From contig NC_079519.1 of assembly GCF_000801105.2 (NCBI RefSeq), positions 29,921,288 to 29,985,287 of the forward strand: a stretch of DNA of 64,000 nt. The letters run 5' to 3'. A program made the translations under genes and the position numbers. Source of the DNA: Raphanus sativus (taxonomy: Eukaryota > Streptophyta > Magnoliopsida > Brassicales > Brassicaceae). The notes under the pieces are model-generated. The model was not told the origin of the DNA and did no database searches. It was given only the letters and a program-made list of their open reading frames with translations. This document shows, piece after piece, positions 1 through 12,043 of the stretch (its first letter is position 1; each line of letters opens with the position of its first letter).

Positions 1-370
1 ACGCAAAATTATTAAATTACTTAATTTAGTACTATTACATTTACAAATATAACATTTAGTACACACACAAATTAAAATTTAAAATTAAATACCGAGTGAG
101 ATTATTTTCTTAACAAATTATATTAATAGAAATTCCAAATATTTAGAATTTGAAAGCATTATGATCCACACATATACTGTTTTAATTATGATAATTGAAT
201 TTATATTAGAATATTTTACTAAATTTTAATTTTAATTTTTTTTTATAACTGCCAAAATTAGTTTTTGATCTAAATTTATGATCAAGTATTACAAATATAT
301 CATTTAATACAAACAAAAAGACTAAAAACATAAAATAAATACCCGTGCGGTCGCACGAGTCAAGATCTAG
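1..370 (+). mobile_element. Helitron 3' terminal part
   Basis: The segment ends in a GC-rich hairpin (341-360, acccgtgcgg/tcgcacgagt) followed by a short AT stretch and CTAG at 367-370. That is the Helitron 3' signature: hairpin, then CTRR, inserted before T. The 5' end lies outside the window. No coding capacity is seen, so it is probably non-autonomous. Two bases later, at 373, comes TCTATTAAAAG, which resembles the 5' end of a second Helitron. Confidence 0.6.
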
Positions 371-961
371 TATCTATTAAAAGGAATCATATTTTTTTGT
401 ATATTAAAATATTTACTACCCTTCTTACTTCTTAGCAAGGAAACCAAATCATAAATACAATAAATACAAGGGTCAATTTTCTCTATATTCATAGCAAGCA
501 GAAAAATCAAAAAAGTAACCATGTATGACTTTTATGGGGAAGTGTGTCTGTTTACCACAAAAGTGGACAAGAATCTCCTTTTACGCGCGTGATCGTCTGT
601 TTGACGCATTGTGCACAATTAACTAACTATACTATACTATACTATTTTAAAAATAGTATAGAAAACAAATTGATACCAATACTATAAAAAGATTATATAT
701 TTGGTTAGTTTACACTTATATTTCTATTATTCGATTTTACAATAGAATGTAACACATTAACATAATATATAACAATGTTACTTATTTCTATGTTTGGAAA
801 TGGTTTCGGAAAATCTCCTATAGGCTCCTTTGATCAAAAACCCAAAATCCCAAATCAAATCCTCTCTCCTCTTCAAAATTATACCCTAACCCCCTCCCAT
901 GGATTAGTGAACCCATGGGCAAATATTTAACTTCTACACCTTTCAAATTTGGAAAATCGAA
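371..961. other. AT-rich spacer without a gene
   Basis: No convincing coding region was found on either strand. It contains a short (actat)n microsatellite and a small inverted repeat of it near 628-660. The stretch 780-960 is somewhat richer in C and leads into the telomere-like block. Confidence 0.5.
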
Positions 962-1999
962 TAACTCTAAACCCTGAAACCTAAACCCAAACCATATACC
1001 CTAAACCCTATACTCAAACCATAAACCATAAACCCAAAAGAGGAGGATTTCCGATTTGTGAAGAAGCTAGTGGCATTGTCAATAAATTTGAGGGATTAGT
1101 AAAAAACCACCATAAGAAGTAGAGGAGAAGATGAAACATACTATACTACAATCATTAAATAGTATAGTCGTCCAATGTAAGAGGATACACCATTAGCAAA
1201 GGGATGATGGAGGTGATGAAGTAGGGGGAAAATACCACAAGAATTGGAGAAAAAGAAGAGACAATGGGAATAGGTGATGAGACAATGATTGGCGACATTG
1301 CTGGAAGACAAGACATAGAGATTATGTAACAGTACACATCGTTGTGTATTATTCTATATTTATCAAATAGTATAGTTCGACGTAGCGTATACAGTTCATT
1401 TTCTACACTAGCTCTAAACCCAAACCCTAAACCCAAACCATATATCCTAAACCCAAACCCTAAACCTAAACCCAAACCATAATCCAAACCATATACCCTA
1501 AAACCAAACCATATACCCTAAACCCAAATCCTAAACCCAACAATGTATCCAAACCATATATCCTAAACCCTAAACCCAAACCATAAACCCTAAACCCTAA
1601 ACCCAAAGGAGGAGGATTTCCGATTTGTGAAGAAACTAGTGGCATTGTCAATAAATTTGAGGGATTAGTAAAAAACCACAATAAGAGGTAGAGGAGAAGA
1701 TGAGACATACTATACTATAATCATTAAATAGTAGAGTCGAGCAGTGTAAGAAGATACACCATTAGCAAAGGGATGATGGAGGTGTAGTCGGAGTTGATGA
1801 AGTAGGAGAAAAAAATACCTAGAAGAATTGGAGAAAAAGAAGAGACGATGGAAAGAGGTAAGGAAACAATGATTGGCGACATTGCTGGAAGACAAGACAT
1901 AGAGATGATGTAACAGTACACATCGTGGTGTACTATTCTATGTTTATCAAATAGTATTGTTCGACGAAGTGTATACTGTTCATCTTCTCCACTAGCTCA
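962..1999. repeat. telomere-like blocks within a 579-bp tandem duplication
   Basis: Two blocks (962-1034 and 1411-1615) consist of degenerate CCCTAAA/CCCAAAC repeats, like interstitial telomeric sequence. Each is followed by a related unit of about 370 bp that begins gaggaggatttccgatttgt at 1040 and again at 1619, a period of 579 bp. The long open frames here (runs of GLGLGFGF) are translations of the repeat, not genes. Confidence 0.75.
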
Positions 2000-2404
2000 A
2001 CGCATCCTCTGCTTCTTAATCCCATATATATTGGATAGTAGCAAAATTGTAAACCCAAACATAGATATGAAGAAAAAATCAAACACTTGGTGGATATGAT
2101 AATTATACGTCGTGTAATGTACGGTTTCATAAACTTGTAAATAATCATTGAATAAAAGAAAAAAAACAAAGATCAAGTGAGAGTGAAAATGAACAGGAAT
2201 AAAGGGTAATTTTTGTCATTATACATATTATATAAAGAATATCGTAGCATTCCGTTCACTATGGTTACCGCCTCAATTCTAATTGTACTATAGTCATGCG
2301 TCCAAATTTCCCTAAATACAATATTACATGATCTAAGTAGATTTTCAGCAAAAGTTTGTTTGCAGATTTTATCTTTTAAATACTCAGATTAGCATTAACT
2401 CATT
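2000..2404. other. AT-rich spacer
   Basis: Nothing recognisable: no sustained reading frame and no clear transposon terminus. Confidence 0.4.
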
Positions 2405-3649
2405 GAAGTATAACTATACTAATACCTACTTAGCAACACTTACTAGAATAGCTTAGAACATATTATATGAAGTCTACATCTGAAGGTGGAAAAGATTTTA
2501 ATTAATATATAGTAGATATATATGAGTCTATCCATTTGTTTATCCAAAAAAGAAGAAAAAAACAATCTATTTATTACTAATATATTGTAAGTTTGAGGTC
2601 CGTTATCTAATTTTATATGGTATCAAAACCCGATATAAGCAGATTAGAAAATTAGTATATCGATAATTGTCCATTGAAGTCCAAGAATCATCATATCATG
2701 GAAGTGTATTATGAACAAATTCCACTCAAAATTTGGAAAGTCATACATGATATATAAAGGAGATGAGCTAATTCACTTATAGTAAAGTATCAAAACGAAT
2801 CTATATATCCAACCGATCCATAATCAATCCATTCCAAAGTTGTTTCATTTATCCTTCCTAAATATTATGAGATTAATGGTCAACGAATCATCATTTCGAG
2901 TGAACTACTAAGAACAAAGTTTCACAAAAAAAGTTGTAAGGGAACCTACATAGTGTATAAAAGTCATGCACCAATGCATTTACGATCAATTAGTTTTAGG
3001 TGAAAAACTCATATAACTTAATAGATATGAAGTATAACTATACTAATACCTACTTAGCAACACTTACTAGAATAGCTTAGAACATATTATATGAAGTCTA
3101 CATCTGAAGGTGGAAAAGATTTTAATTAATATATAGTAGATATATATGAGTCTATCCATTTGTTTATCCAAAAAGAAGAAAAAAACAATCTATTTATTAC
3201 TAATATATTGTAAGTTTGAGGTCCGTTATCTAATTTTATATGGTATCAAAACCCGATATAAGCAGATTAGAAAATTAGTATATCGATAATTGTCCATTGA
3301 AGTCCAAGAATCATCATATCATGGAAGTGTATTATGAACAAATTCCACTCAAAATTTGGAAAGTCATACGTGATATATAAAGGAGATGAGCTAATTCACT
3401 TATAGTAAAGTATCAAAACGAATCTATATATCCAACCGATCCATAATCGATCCATTCCAAAGTTGTTTCATTTATCCTTCCTAAATATTATGAGTTAATG
3501 GTCAACGAATCATCATTTCGAGTGAACTTCTAAGAACAAAGTTTCACAAAAAAAGTTGTAAGGGAGCCTACATAGTGTATAAAAGTCATGCACCAATGCA
3601 TTTACGATCAATTAGTTTTAGGTGAAAAACTCATATAACTTAATAGATA
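2405..3649. repeat. 624-bp direct tandem duplication
   Basis: Unit 1 (2405-3028) and unit 2 (3029-3649) both start at gaagtataactatactaata and both end with cttaatagata. Reading them side by side shows only about eight substitutions or single-base indels, so they are roughly 98-99% identical and the duplication is recent. No coding potential is seen. The array directly abuts the Helitron terminus at 3650. Confidence 0.9.
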
Positions 3650-5916
3650 CTAGATCATGACCTGCGCGACTGCGCGGATTTTATTTTTGTTTTAGCACAT
3701 AACATATATTCTATAGTAGTCAATACAATTTAGAATTTTTTTATTTCACATAATGTAGTTTTATATAATTTCGATTTTGTCCAAAACGTATTGTTTAAAA
3801 ACAATGAAAACTGTTTTTTGTATTAATAGTTTTTATTGGTGTATTAGAGATATAATTATATGGTGCAAACATTAATATAATATCAACTAATACGATTTGG
3901 ATTAAAATAACAGTGTATTACAGATGTACTGTGAACCACTAATCTAATAGTAACCAATACGATTTGGATTAAAATAACAGTGTATTACAGATGTATTGTG
4001 AACCACTAATCTAATAGTAACCAATACGATTTGGACTAACATAATAGTATATTATAGATATAGACATAAGATGGAGAAACTAATCTAATATTAACCAATA
4101 CGATTTAGACGAACAAAACTGAAGTCTCCATTATAATTTTAATAAAATAGTTATTAATTATTATAAGATAGATAAACAGAAAATTTAATGGGAAAAAATA
4201 AAAAAATAGCAAGAAAGATTAATCGTGCGGATACGTAAATGTTTTATATTTAGTAAAATAATTTAAATGAATCTGTATTAATCCAAAAACAATTATAGAT
4301 TCAATTTTTAATTAGAGTAATAGTATTTTGAATGTGCATGCAAAAAATCCAATAAATTAAAAATGACAATGTGTTTTTTTTAGAAATTTAAGTGCAATAA
4401 AAATATACAATCTTTTTTGTTTTATATTTATTGACAAAATAACTATTATGCCCAAGAAAGAAAAATTTCATTAAAAATGTTCATGTCCATATAGAATTAA
4501 TAAGTCTATTAGTAACAACAATTATCTAGGAAAGAGAGAGAAAAAATAGCTACATCTTATTTTCCTTTTCTTTAATTTATTTTTAGGCTAGTAGACTCAT
4601 AATCGATTTTAAAAAAAAAATTATGTTTCTGTTATTGAAATCCCATAAATACGTCAAGTTAGCTATTAAGTTAGATATACATAAATACAAAATCCCATGA
4701 CACCGAGATTTTTGGTATAGTATAGATTAATCTTGGAGAAAGGGGTTTTCTATATTTACGATATTTCAAATCTATAAATTTGATTGTGAATATTTGATTG
4801 CCACCGAGATTTTAGGTATAGTAAACTCATAATCGATTTTTTAAAAGTTTGAATTGATGTTTCTATTATTGAAATAAGAATATATTTTTAACTTGGTGAA
4901 GGGGTTTTCCCATAATTGATTACTTTTAAAGAATAAATTGATCTTTCTATTTAGTGTATATTCATTATTTGAGCATAAAGAAAAAAAATATTATGATATC
5001 TTTAGTATTGGGTTTCAAAAAAGTACCGATGGGGTTGAAACATGTTGTTAAATTATTTGGTTAATTCAATACATTGGTTTGGGAGATAATTGGATCAAGA
5101 TAGTTAAATCTCGGCATGTCCAATGACATGTTTTGGACTCGTATATATTTTTAATAACATGTGTAACATTTATTTTTATTTCTATTTATTATATATATAT
5201 TTTTAAGAACTCATACTCGTGTAATATTTATATTGGAGACATTTGTTGTATTCATTTGATTATAATAAAAGAGAGGGTTGTTATATTTGTACTATTATAT
5301 AATATATACGGTGGAGTTAAATGATAGTCAAATGATTTAGATATTTTGTAAATAATTTATGGTGGAGTTAAATTATAGTCAAATGATTTACATTCACATG
5401 AAAGTTGATGAAGTTAATGTTAAATAAAAGAATAGATAAAAAGAGGTGATGTTAAATGATAATTACGGTAGAGTTAAATGATAGGATAATATTAATTACG
5501 ATGGAGTTAAATGATAGGTGCTTGATATTAAACTCTCTAAGGAAACATTTAAATGAAAGGTTAGGCTAAGAATAATAATGTGATGTCCAACTTTAAAATC
5601 CACCTAGAGGAAGTTAAAATGTTTCTGTTTTATTAAGATAGATATTATATATAATTGTAATATGGACAAACAGATGAATAAAGTATAATTGAAATATAAT
5701 TGTAAGATTTAGTTTCAGAGCAATGGTACGTATTATATTCTTAGTATATAAATCGACATTTAATAATGGTACGTATTAAATCCACATGTAATAATATATG
5801 GAAATCGTATATGGTATGTATTATAAATAAGAGATGATATTTAATTTAAATATAAGAGATCCATCTTTAAAATCAACATAGAAGAAGTTGTAATGTTTCT
5901 GTTTTAATAAGATAGA
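3650..5916 (-). mobile_element. Helitron(s), minus orientation, with internal short repeats
   Basis: The left edge reads CTAG (3650-3653) followed by a GC-rich hairpin (3661-3678), which is a Helitron 3' end on the minus strand. Two matching 5' ends on the minus strand (TCTATCTTAATAAAAC type) end at 5642 and 5916, so this is either two nested elements or one with a duplicated 5' end. Inside are a 67-bp repeat with starts at 3891, 3958, 4025 and a diverged copy at 4100, and four short repeats of ggtggagttaaatgata type at 5306-5520. No Rep or helicase coding is seen, so it is non-autonomous. Confidence 0.6.
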
Positions 5917-8285
5917 TATAACCGAACAAAAGTTTTACTGTTGACACTTCCCTTCTATTTAAATTTACTTTTAATTTGGAGGATCCTAGGCTTTTCCAGC
6001 ATGTAAATGAGCACTCTCGAGTCTTCCTTTGTGCTTTGTGATTTCCATGTAGATCTTCCTCTCTTCTCCTTCCTTCCTGTGCAAGCTTCGCCGTTTATTG
6101 TGAGATAGATCTTGTTCTTCACTATCCACGCTTTGCAGTTTATTAATTAGAAGTTAATAAATAAATGCGTATTAACTTCTAATTAATGTCTCAAATCAAA
6201 CCGAACTAAAACCGAACTAAAACCGGTCGGTTCTAGTGTATCATGGCACGAACTAAACCAAACGGTTAAACTTCCGAATAAGCCCTTTCGTCGGCCTATA
6301 CAATCTTGTGGGCCTGAAACTTTAGTTAAGGATGATCTATTGGGTTTCATTCGAAAACTCTGATTTTTTTGTATGATCGTTTTTGTTTCTTTATGTCAGT
6401 AGAAAGATTCAACCAGGTTATCAGATCCGCCAAGGGAACCACTGCTCATCACCAAGATTATAAACATTCTTAAGTGAACTTTTTGTTTAACTTCTTAAGT
6501 TAATTTTAGTAAAGAAAAGTTTTGTAAACCTAGAACCATATGACCTATAAATAATATTTTTTAATATTTTTTGAAGTTAAGATTAATGTTACATTTGGTT
6601 GTAATCAAAATTTTGCCATAACTGGTCCATAGAGTATGTAAATCTGGAGATATTAATCCGTCCGCCACATTTGAGGCGCATACATACATGTCGTTGGATC
6701 AATGGCCAACATAAATATGCTCCTATACAAATTATTTTTTAACATGTGTTTTGTATAATATATAATGCATGGTTATGTCCTTTTTTTGCTAAATAATGCA
6801 TGGTTATGTCCTACATGGATGGACCGTTCTTACATCAAAGCCGTAATTGACGCTTTTGGAATACACTTGATAGAAAGAAAACTAGAAACAATATGAACTC
6901 CAAAAGCCTTACAGCGAATAACGGCAAATAACGTTCAAATTTTTGTTTATATTCTATAGATTCGCGATCTTCAGAACCAGATTTATTCTAACCATGACGA
7001 AATTGATGATGATGGTGAGTATATAATATCTATTAAAAGCAATATGAAACATATACTAAATGATTAAAGTAGTAACGAGTAATCACGGACCATATCATAT
7101 GTTTAATAAAATTAAATAGAAGAACTTTTCATATTTGAAAATAATTATTTTAAAAAGTACAATCAGATTATAAAATATGCTATGGAAATCAAGAGATAAA
7201 ATATGAAAACTAGACTAAAATAACTTTGATGCTCAACAAAAAGGTAATCAGGTGATGTATTGGATAATGATAACAAATAAAAGATTATCAATAATGCACC
7301 AAGTTGTTATTGGATTATTACACTTATCATTATTTATACTTTCTAGCATTTCTATTGGTGTATGAAAAGCTCCCTCCTGTGACCACATAATTGTTGAGAA
7401 TGGGAGTTGTGTTATTATCATTTACAAAAATAAACTGTAGTTCTTTTTGGTACAAATAAACTTTGTAGTTTCTATCAAAAATGCTATATTAGTGGATAAT
7501 TGTTTACTTTAGGGAAATTGGTTCAAGAAACTGAGAATGTTAATTTTAATTATTCCAACCATCATTTACAACAAGAAATTTGAACTATAGTCACCTAGTT
7601 ATCGTCTATTAGGATCTCCCTTTTCAGACAAAAAGAATCTTTATGCATTGAGTTTTATTAGTATCATTAAGACATAGTTATGAACATAATTCAATAGATC
7701 AAATAGTTGGTGTTTGAATCATTTGTTTGTCAAACACTTACTACACAGTAGAGCCTAACGACCAGTGCACAAACATATTTAATCCTGACTTAACAGTCTT
7801 TTTTGAATTTTTTACTGTATAGTTTAGCTTTATTATGAGACAAATAGTATCATAAATCACGAACTCACATGATTTTATTAAAGGCACCCTCTTGAGAGCT
7901 AGAACATCCCAGAGAAGAAGAAATGCTAACAGTGTAAACAATATTCAAACTGTTTTGCGCTCCAACGTTCGGAAATACAATAGGGATACTCGTGATTCAT
8001 CCAACGGTCACAATTCTCCATGTGAATCTCTTCATGGCCTTTTGTGTAAATTTACAAAAATAAAATTATTCTCTTTTTTTTCACGACTTCTATAAGTAAA
8101 GGTTGATATATTTTTCCAGATCCCATCAATTCCCAGAGTTTTTTCTTTGATTAAAGTAAAAAAAGAAAAAAAAAACTTTTTGCAGCTTCCTGTCTAAGTG
8201 ATAAACTCCTGTCAGGTTCCTCAAAAAGATCTTATTTTTAACCATTCTTGTGTTAAACCAATCACAAAACCATCTACCCCAAAAA
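5917..8285. other. gene-free spacer upstream of the LRR gene
   Basis: No gene could be supported. The part from 5940 to 6420 is less AT-rich and looks like promoter or UTR debris, but no coding frame persists. The final 150 bp or so before 8286 are pyrimidine- and A-rich, as expected for promoter and 5' UTR of the downstream gene. Confidence 0.4.
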
Positions 8286-10037
8286 ATGCAAAACCTGAGA
8301 TGGGTTTTGAATCTCTTGTTTGTTTCTTCACTTCTTGTTCACACATCATCATCACAAACAATCTGCACAAGCCAAGACAGGGCAGCACTTCTAGCTTTCA
8401 AATCAAGCATCACCAAAGACACAACCGGAGTTCTATCTTCATGGGTTGGTAAAGACTGTTGCAACGGAGAATGGGAAGGCGTCCAATGCAATCCATCCAC
8501 CGGGAGAGTCACAAACTTGGTGTTGAGAAACTCCTTGAACGAGCATACACTCTACATGAAAGGCACCTTGTCACCTTCCCTGGGGAATCTCGGATCTCTC
8601 CAGGTTTTGTTCATTTCCGGAACCAAGTTCATCGCTGGCTCGATCCCCAACAGCTTCTCTAAGCTGACTAGTCTCACTCAGCTCGTCCTCGACGATAATT
8701 CACTCCAAGGGAACGTTCCTTCTTGCTTAGGCCATCTTCCGTTCTTGGAGATTCTTTCATTAGCTGGAAACCGTTTCTCCGGTGCTGTCCCGGCGAGCTT
8801 AGGGAGCTTGAGAAGCCTCTCCGTGTTAATGCTGGCTCGAAACTCTCTCTCTGGTCCAATCCCACTGACGTTCAAGAACCTTGTCAAGCTTCAGACTCTT
8901 GACCTCAGCTACAATGCATTATCCGGACCAATCCCTGACTTCATAGGCCAGTTTCAGGAGCTAACAACTCTTGATCTCTCCAGCAACAGACTCTCCGGGG
9001 GACTACCAGCTTCTGTCTACACCTTGGGGAAGCTTCAGGACATGTCGTTGAAGCGAAATGATCTTTCCGGACCACTCTCTGACCGAGTCAGCAACTTGAA
9101 GTCTCTCTCTAGCCTTGACTTGAGCAGCAACAAGTTCAACGGTCACATACCATCATCCATCACAAGACTTCAGAATCTCTGGTCTCTCAATCTCTCGAGA
9201 AACCATTTCTCTGATCCTCTGCCTGTTGTAGGGTTTCCTTCTTTGCTCTCCGTTGATCTTTCCTACAACAACCTTAATCTCGGAGCAGTTCCAAGCTGGA
9301 TCAGAGAGAAGCGTCTCACGGAGATTAACTTAGCTGGTTGTAAACTGAGAGGGGGCTTTCCAAAGCTGACGAGGCCACACGATGTTACCTCGCTAGACTT
9401 GTCTGACAACTTACTCACAGGTGATGATGTTTCAGCTTTTCTCGCTAACATGACAAGTCTTCAGAGAGTGAAGCTCTCAAAGAACCAGCTCAGGTTTGAT
9501 CTCTCAAAGCTCAAGTTGCCTGAAGGAGTCTCTTCTGTTGATCTAAGTTCAAATCTAGTGACTGGTTCTCTTTCAAGCCTGTTAAACGACAAGACAAGCC
9601 GTTTCTTGGAAGAGATCCATCTCACAGACAACCAAATCTCAGGGAGGATCCCTGATTTCACAGAGAGCTTGAACCTGAAAGTACTCAACATAGGTAGCAA
9701 CAACATCGGTGGACAGATCCCAAGTTCAATATCAAACCTTGTTGAACTCGCGAGACTAGACATCTCGAGGAATCACGTTTCGGGAGTCATACCTCAGGGT
9801 TTAGGACAGTTAGAGCAGCTTAACTGGCTAGACCTCTCGATCAATGCATTAACGGGAAGAATCCCGGATAGCTTGCTGAACATCAAGGCGATGAAACACG
9901 TGAGTTTCAGGGCCAACGGGTTGTGCGGATTGATTCCACAAGGAAGACCGCTCAACATTTTTCCTGCAGCTGCTTATCTTCATAACCTTTGCTTGTGTGG
10001 CAAGCCGTTACCACCTTGCAGGAAGACAATGAAGTGA
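8286..10037 (+). CDS. secreted leucine-rich-repeat protein (At5g23400-like)
   Basis: Single-exon gene encoding 583 residues. I start at the ATG at 8286; the open frame extends 12 codons upstream but has no ATG there. Residues 1-24 form a hydrophobic signal peptide ending in SSSQ. A plant LRRNT cap with the paired-cysteine motif DCCNGEWEGVQC lies at 57-68. Plant-type LRRs of about 24 residues (LDLSxNxLSGxIP pattern) fill about 100-540, and a C-terminal cap carries Cys569, Cys571 and Cys578. There is no transmembrane helix and no kinase, so the product should be apoplastic, like the DRT100/PGIP-type LRR proteins. The specific ligand or role is unknown. It is convergent with HMGB6, separated from it by the F-box/proline-repeat segment. 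Its last codons and 3' flank are duplicated at 16794-17035. Confidence 0.92.
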   Translation: MQNLRWVLNLLFVSSLLVHTSSSQTICTSQDRAALLAFKSSITKDTTGVLSSWVGKDCCNGEWEGVQCNPSTGRVTNLVLRNSLNEHTLYMKGTLSPSLGNLGSLQVLFISGTKFIAGSIPNSFSKLTSLTQLVLDDNSLQGNVPSCLGHLPFLEILSLAGNRFSGAVPASLGSLRSLSVLMLARNSLSGPIPLTFKNLVKLQTLDLSYNALSGPIPDFIGQFQELTTLDLSSNRLSGGLPASVYTLGKLQDMSLKRNDLSGPLSDRVSNLKSLSSLDLSSNKFNGHIPSSITRLQNLWSLNLSRNHFSDPLPVVGFPSLLSVDLSYNNLNLGAVPSWIREKRLTEINLAGCKLRGGFPKLTRPHDVTSLDLSDNLLTGDDVSAFLANMTSLQRVKLSKNQLRFDLSKLKLPEGVSSVDLSSNLVTGSLSSLLNDKTSRFLEEIHLTDNQISGRIPDFTESLNLKVLNIGSNNIGGQIPSSISNLVELARLDISRNHVSGVIPQGLGQLEQLNWLDLSINALTGRIPDSLLNIKAMKHVSFRANGLCGLIPQGRPLNIFPAAAYLHNLCLCGKPLPPCRKTMK

Positions 10038-10271
10038 AAACAAAACACACATTTTAAGGTGGCCAGTCCAAACGCTGACTTGATTGAGCTTAGTCCTATC
10101 ACTTTTACGTAATTCTTGAAAAAAATAGATGATATCTTCTATTTGTTTTTTTTTCTCGTTTTCTTACTATTCTATTGTTTTAATATCTACTTTGTATACT
10201 TCTGTTTCCACCTAAATAAATTATTATCAATTTGATTCAGTCAGCAGAACCCAGAACTAATTAAACATAAA
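10009..10271. repeat. left copy of direct repeat (LRR gene 3' end)
   Basis: Contains the last codons, stop and 3' flank of the LRR gene. It matches 16794-17035 over its length with scattered indels, for example ggaagacaatgaagtgaaaa, ttttaaggtggccagtc and cagaacccagaa. The two copies bracket a 6.5-kb segment carrying the F-box and proline-repeat genes. Confidence 0.9.
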
Positions 10272-10834
10272 GTGTGACGATTTCTTTGGAGGATCTGTGT
10301 GGATTTCGAAAACAGAGAGTATAAGACAAGAAAGGCTCAAGAAGTGATGAGTGTGTTTAATAATAAGAACTTGCCTGATTCATCATCAGGCAACATTCAT
10401 TCGTTTTTAGCAATATACTTTCATCTTCTATCGAGATTGTTACTACTATATGCTCTAGTTAACACTTTAGGCTTTTAGCAAAATTAAAACAATCGACAAG
10501 GTAATAAAACAAAGGACACACAATTAGAAAAGGTAAATTTGATTTTAAAATCATGAGAGAACCGAGGTGAGGAATGTAACTTCAAAATCATACGATGCAT
10601 TATATATTATTCTGATGAAAGACTCTCCGATTCTTTACTTGGATGCATTGTATATGACTCATGGATCATTAGCATTCAAGCTTCAAAAATTCAACCATAT
10701 CAACAAAACTAGTCCTATCATGATATTAAACAATAAAAGAAGAACAACGACTGTTTGTTTGCAACATAAGTAAAATAAAACTTACAAAATAAATAGTACA
10801 ACAATTGCAGTCAAAACACAAATAGTAATGATAA
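10272..10834. other. spacer between convergent LRR and F-box genes
   Basis: No gene is visible. An open frame at 10567-10773 has no recognisable domain and AT-rich composition, and is taken as chance. Confidence 0.4.
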
Positions 10835-12043
10835 TCAAATTTCTAAGGGCATGATGTTTTCACCCTTATCCATGAGCTTGACATATATGTTCAGCCTCTG
10901 GTCCGGTGGACTTTCTCTTTTGATATCAACCTTTCTCAAATCATTCTTTATCAGATCATAATAGAGAAGGTAACAAGTATTAGGCAACGCCAAGATAACC
11001 TCATTGTTCTGACCGGTATCATGCACTCTCAAATCCATAATCTTAACGTCATCCACTAAATGTTTCTGACAAAGCTTCAAAACCAGAGACTTCCTCGACC
11101 ATGTTCCACCATTCATCTCCAAGACCCACAACTCCGACACACCAGTTTCTCTAATACGTGTGAAATCAAAAATTGCTGGTTTTCCACCATGCTCTATGAA
11201 ACCCACGGAATAAGCATATTTAGACACCTCACTGGGTACTTGGATCACACGAAACTCTTCAAACCTAACGTCAAAACAGTAAACCTTATCTTGACAGGTA
11301 AAACTGGAAGCCAGATAATATATAACTCCGTTGATGCAGGGTCCTTGTCTTGTAGGAAAGCGAGGTTGATCATCATCATGCTCAATTCTTTTCCAAAAAC
11401 CTCCTGGTTCCACTACGAAGACCCAATACTCGGAGGTTAGCCTATGTTTTGAGTTTAGCACAACAATGCATAATATTTTGTATTGATCATTAATAGGATC
11501 ATGTCCGAAAAAGTTGCAGACGCGCTTATTAGGTACTTGTTGAGCAAAGATGTTGGACTTGACCGCCGGTAAGATTAACCTTTGTCTGGTTGCGGGATTA
11601 TAGATACATGCTTTTCTGCAAATAGTGTATAAAATCAGACCGCGAAGAACAAACATCATGTGTCCTTCCATCCCTGGGAAATTCAAATCTATTTCTAAGG
11701 ATGATTCAGCACTATTACTAGACGACGACGATAACCTTAATGATAGCAGATCAGACTTTCCAGGGTTGTGGCAAAGCTCCATTGAATCACACTTCAAGTG
11801 TCTCGCCCAATGCACCGAATTCAAACTCATGTATAGACCAAGTGGTTGCGGTCGCGATGATGAAACCGTGTGATAAAGGTTGCTAAAATATCGAGACCGG
11901 ATCAGACAAGACCATAGCTTTGAGACACACCTGAACCTCATAAGCGATTTAGCAGGCAACCTAGTTAGGATCTCGATCATGAGATCAAAAGGAATCTCTG
12001 GCGCCACGAAATAGGCTCGTCTTCTCAACAGATACTTAACCAT
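10835..12043 (-). CDS. F-box protein with F-box-associated domain
   Basis: Single-exon gene of 402 residues. The F-box is at about 14-56 (PEIPFDLMIEILTRLPAKS, then RFRCVSKLW), the part that binds the ASK/Skp1 adaptor of SCF ubiquitin ligases. The rest (about 95-385) is the plant F-box-associated (FBA, type 3) beta-rich domain, shown by motifs such as CIYNPATRQ, FGHDPINDQYKIL, CINGVIYYLA, VISVP-like VIQVP and SELWVLE. This family is very large and fast-evolving in Brassicaceae, so the substrate cannot be predicted. The frame is complete and uninterrupted, the start is at 12043 and upstream sequence contains TATATATAAG near 12080. The gene lies inside the interval bounded by the duplicated LRR 3' flanks. 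Confidence 0.9.
   Translation of the reverse strand: MVKYLLRRRAYFVAPEIPFDLMIEILTRLPAKSLMRFRCVSKLWSCLIRSRYFSNLYHTVSSSRPQPLGLYMSLNSVHWARHLKCDSMELCHNPGKSDLLSLRLSSSSSNSAESSLEIDLNFPGMEGHMMFVLRGLILYTICRKACIYNPATRQRLILPAVKSNIFAQQVPNKRVCNFFGHDPINDQYKILCIVVLNSKHRLTSEYWVFVVEPGGFWKRIEHDDDQPRFPTRQGPCINGVIYYLASSFTCQDKVYCFDVRFEEFRVIQVPSEVSKYAYSVGFIEHGGKPAIFDFTRIRETGVSELWVLEMNGGTWSRKSLVLKLCQKHLVDDVKIMDLRVHDTGQNNEVILALPNTCYLLYYDLIKNDLRKVDIKRESPPDQRLNIYVKLMDKGENIMPLEI

Noticed and set aside
1155..1708. Minus-strand frames rich in GLGLGFGF
   Set aside because: They are translations of telomere-like CCCTAAA/CCCAAAC repeats.
3891..4110. Regularly spaced 67-bp repeats considered as a CRISPR-like array
   Set aside because: The units are contiguous tandem copies without unique spacers, and the genome is a plant nuclear genome.
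8250..8285. Upstream extension of the LRR protein frame
   Set aside because: No ATG in the extension; the signal peptide begins properly at the ATG at 8286.
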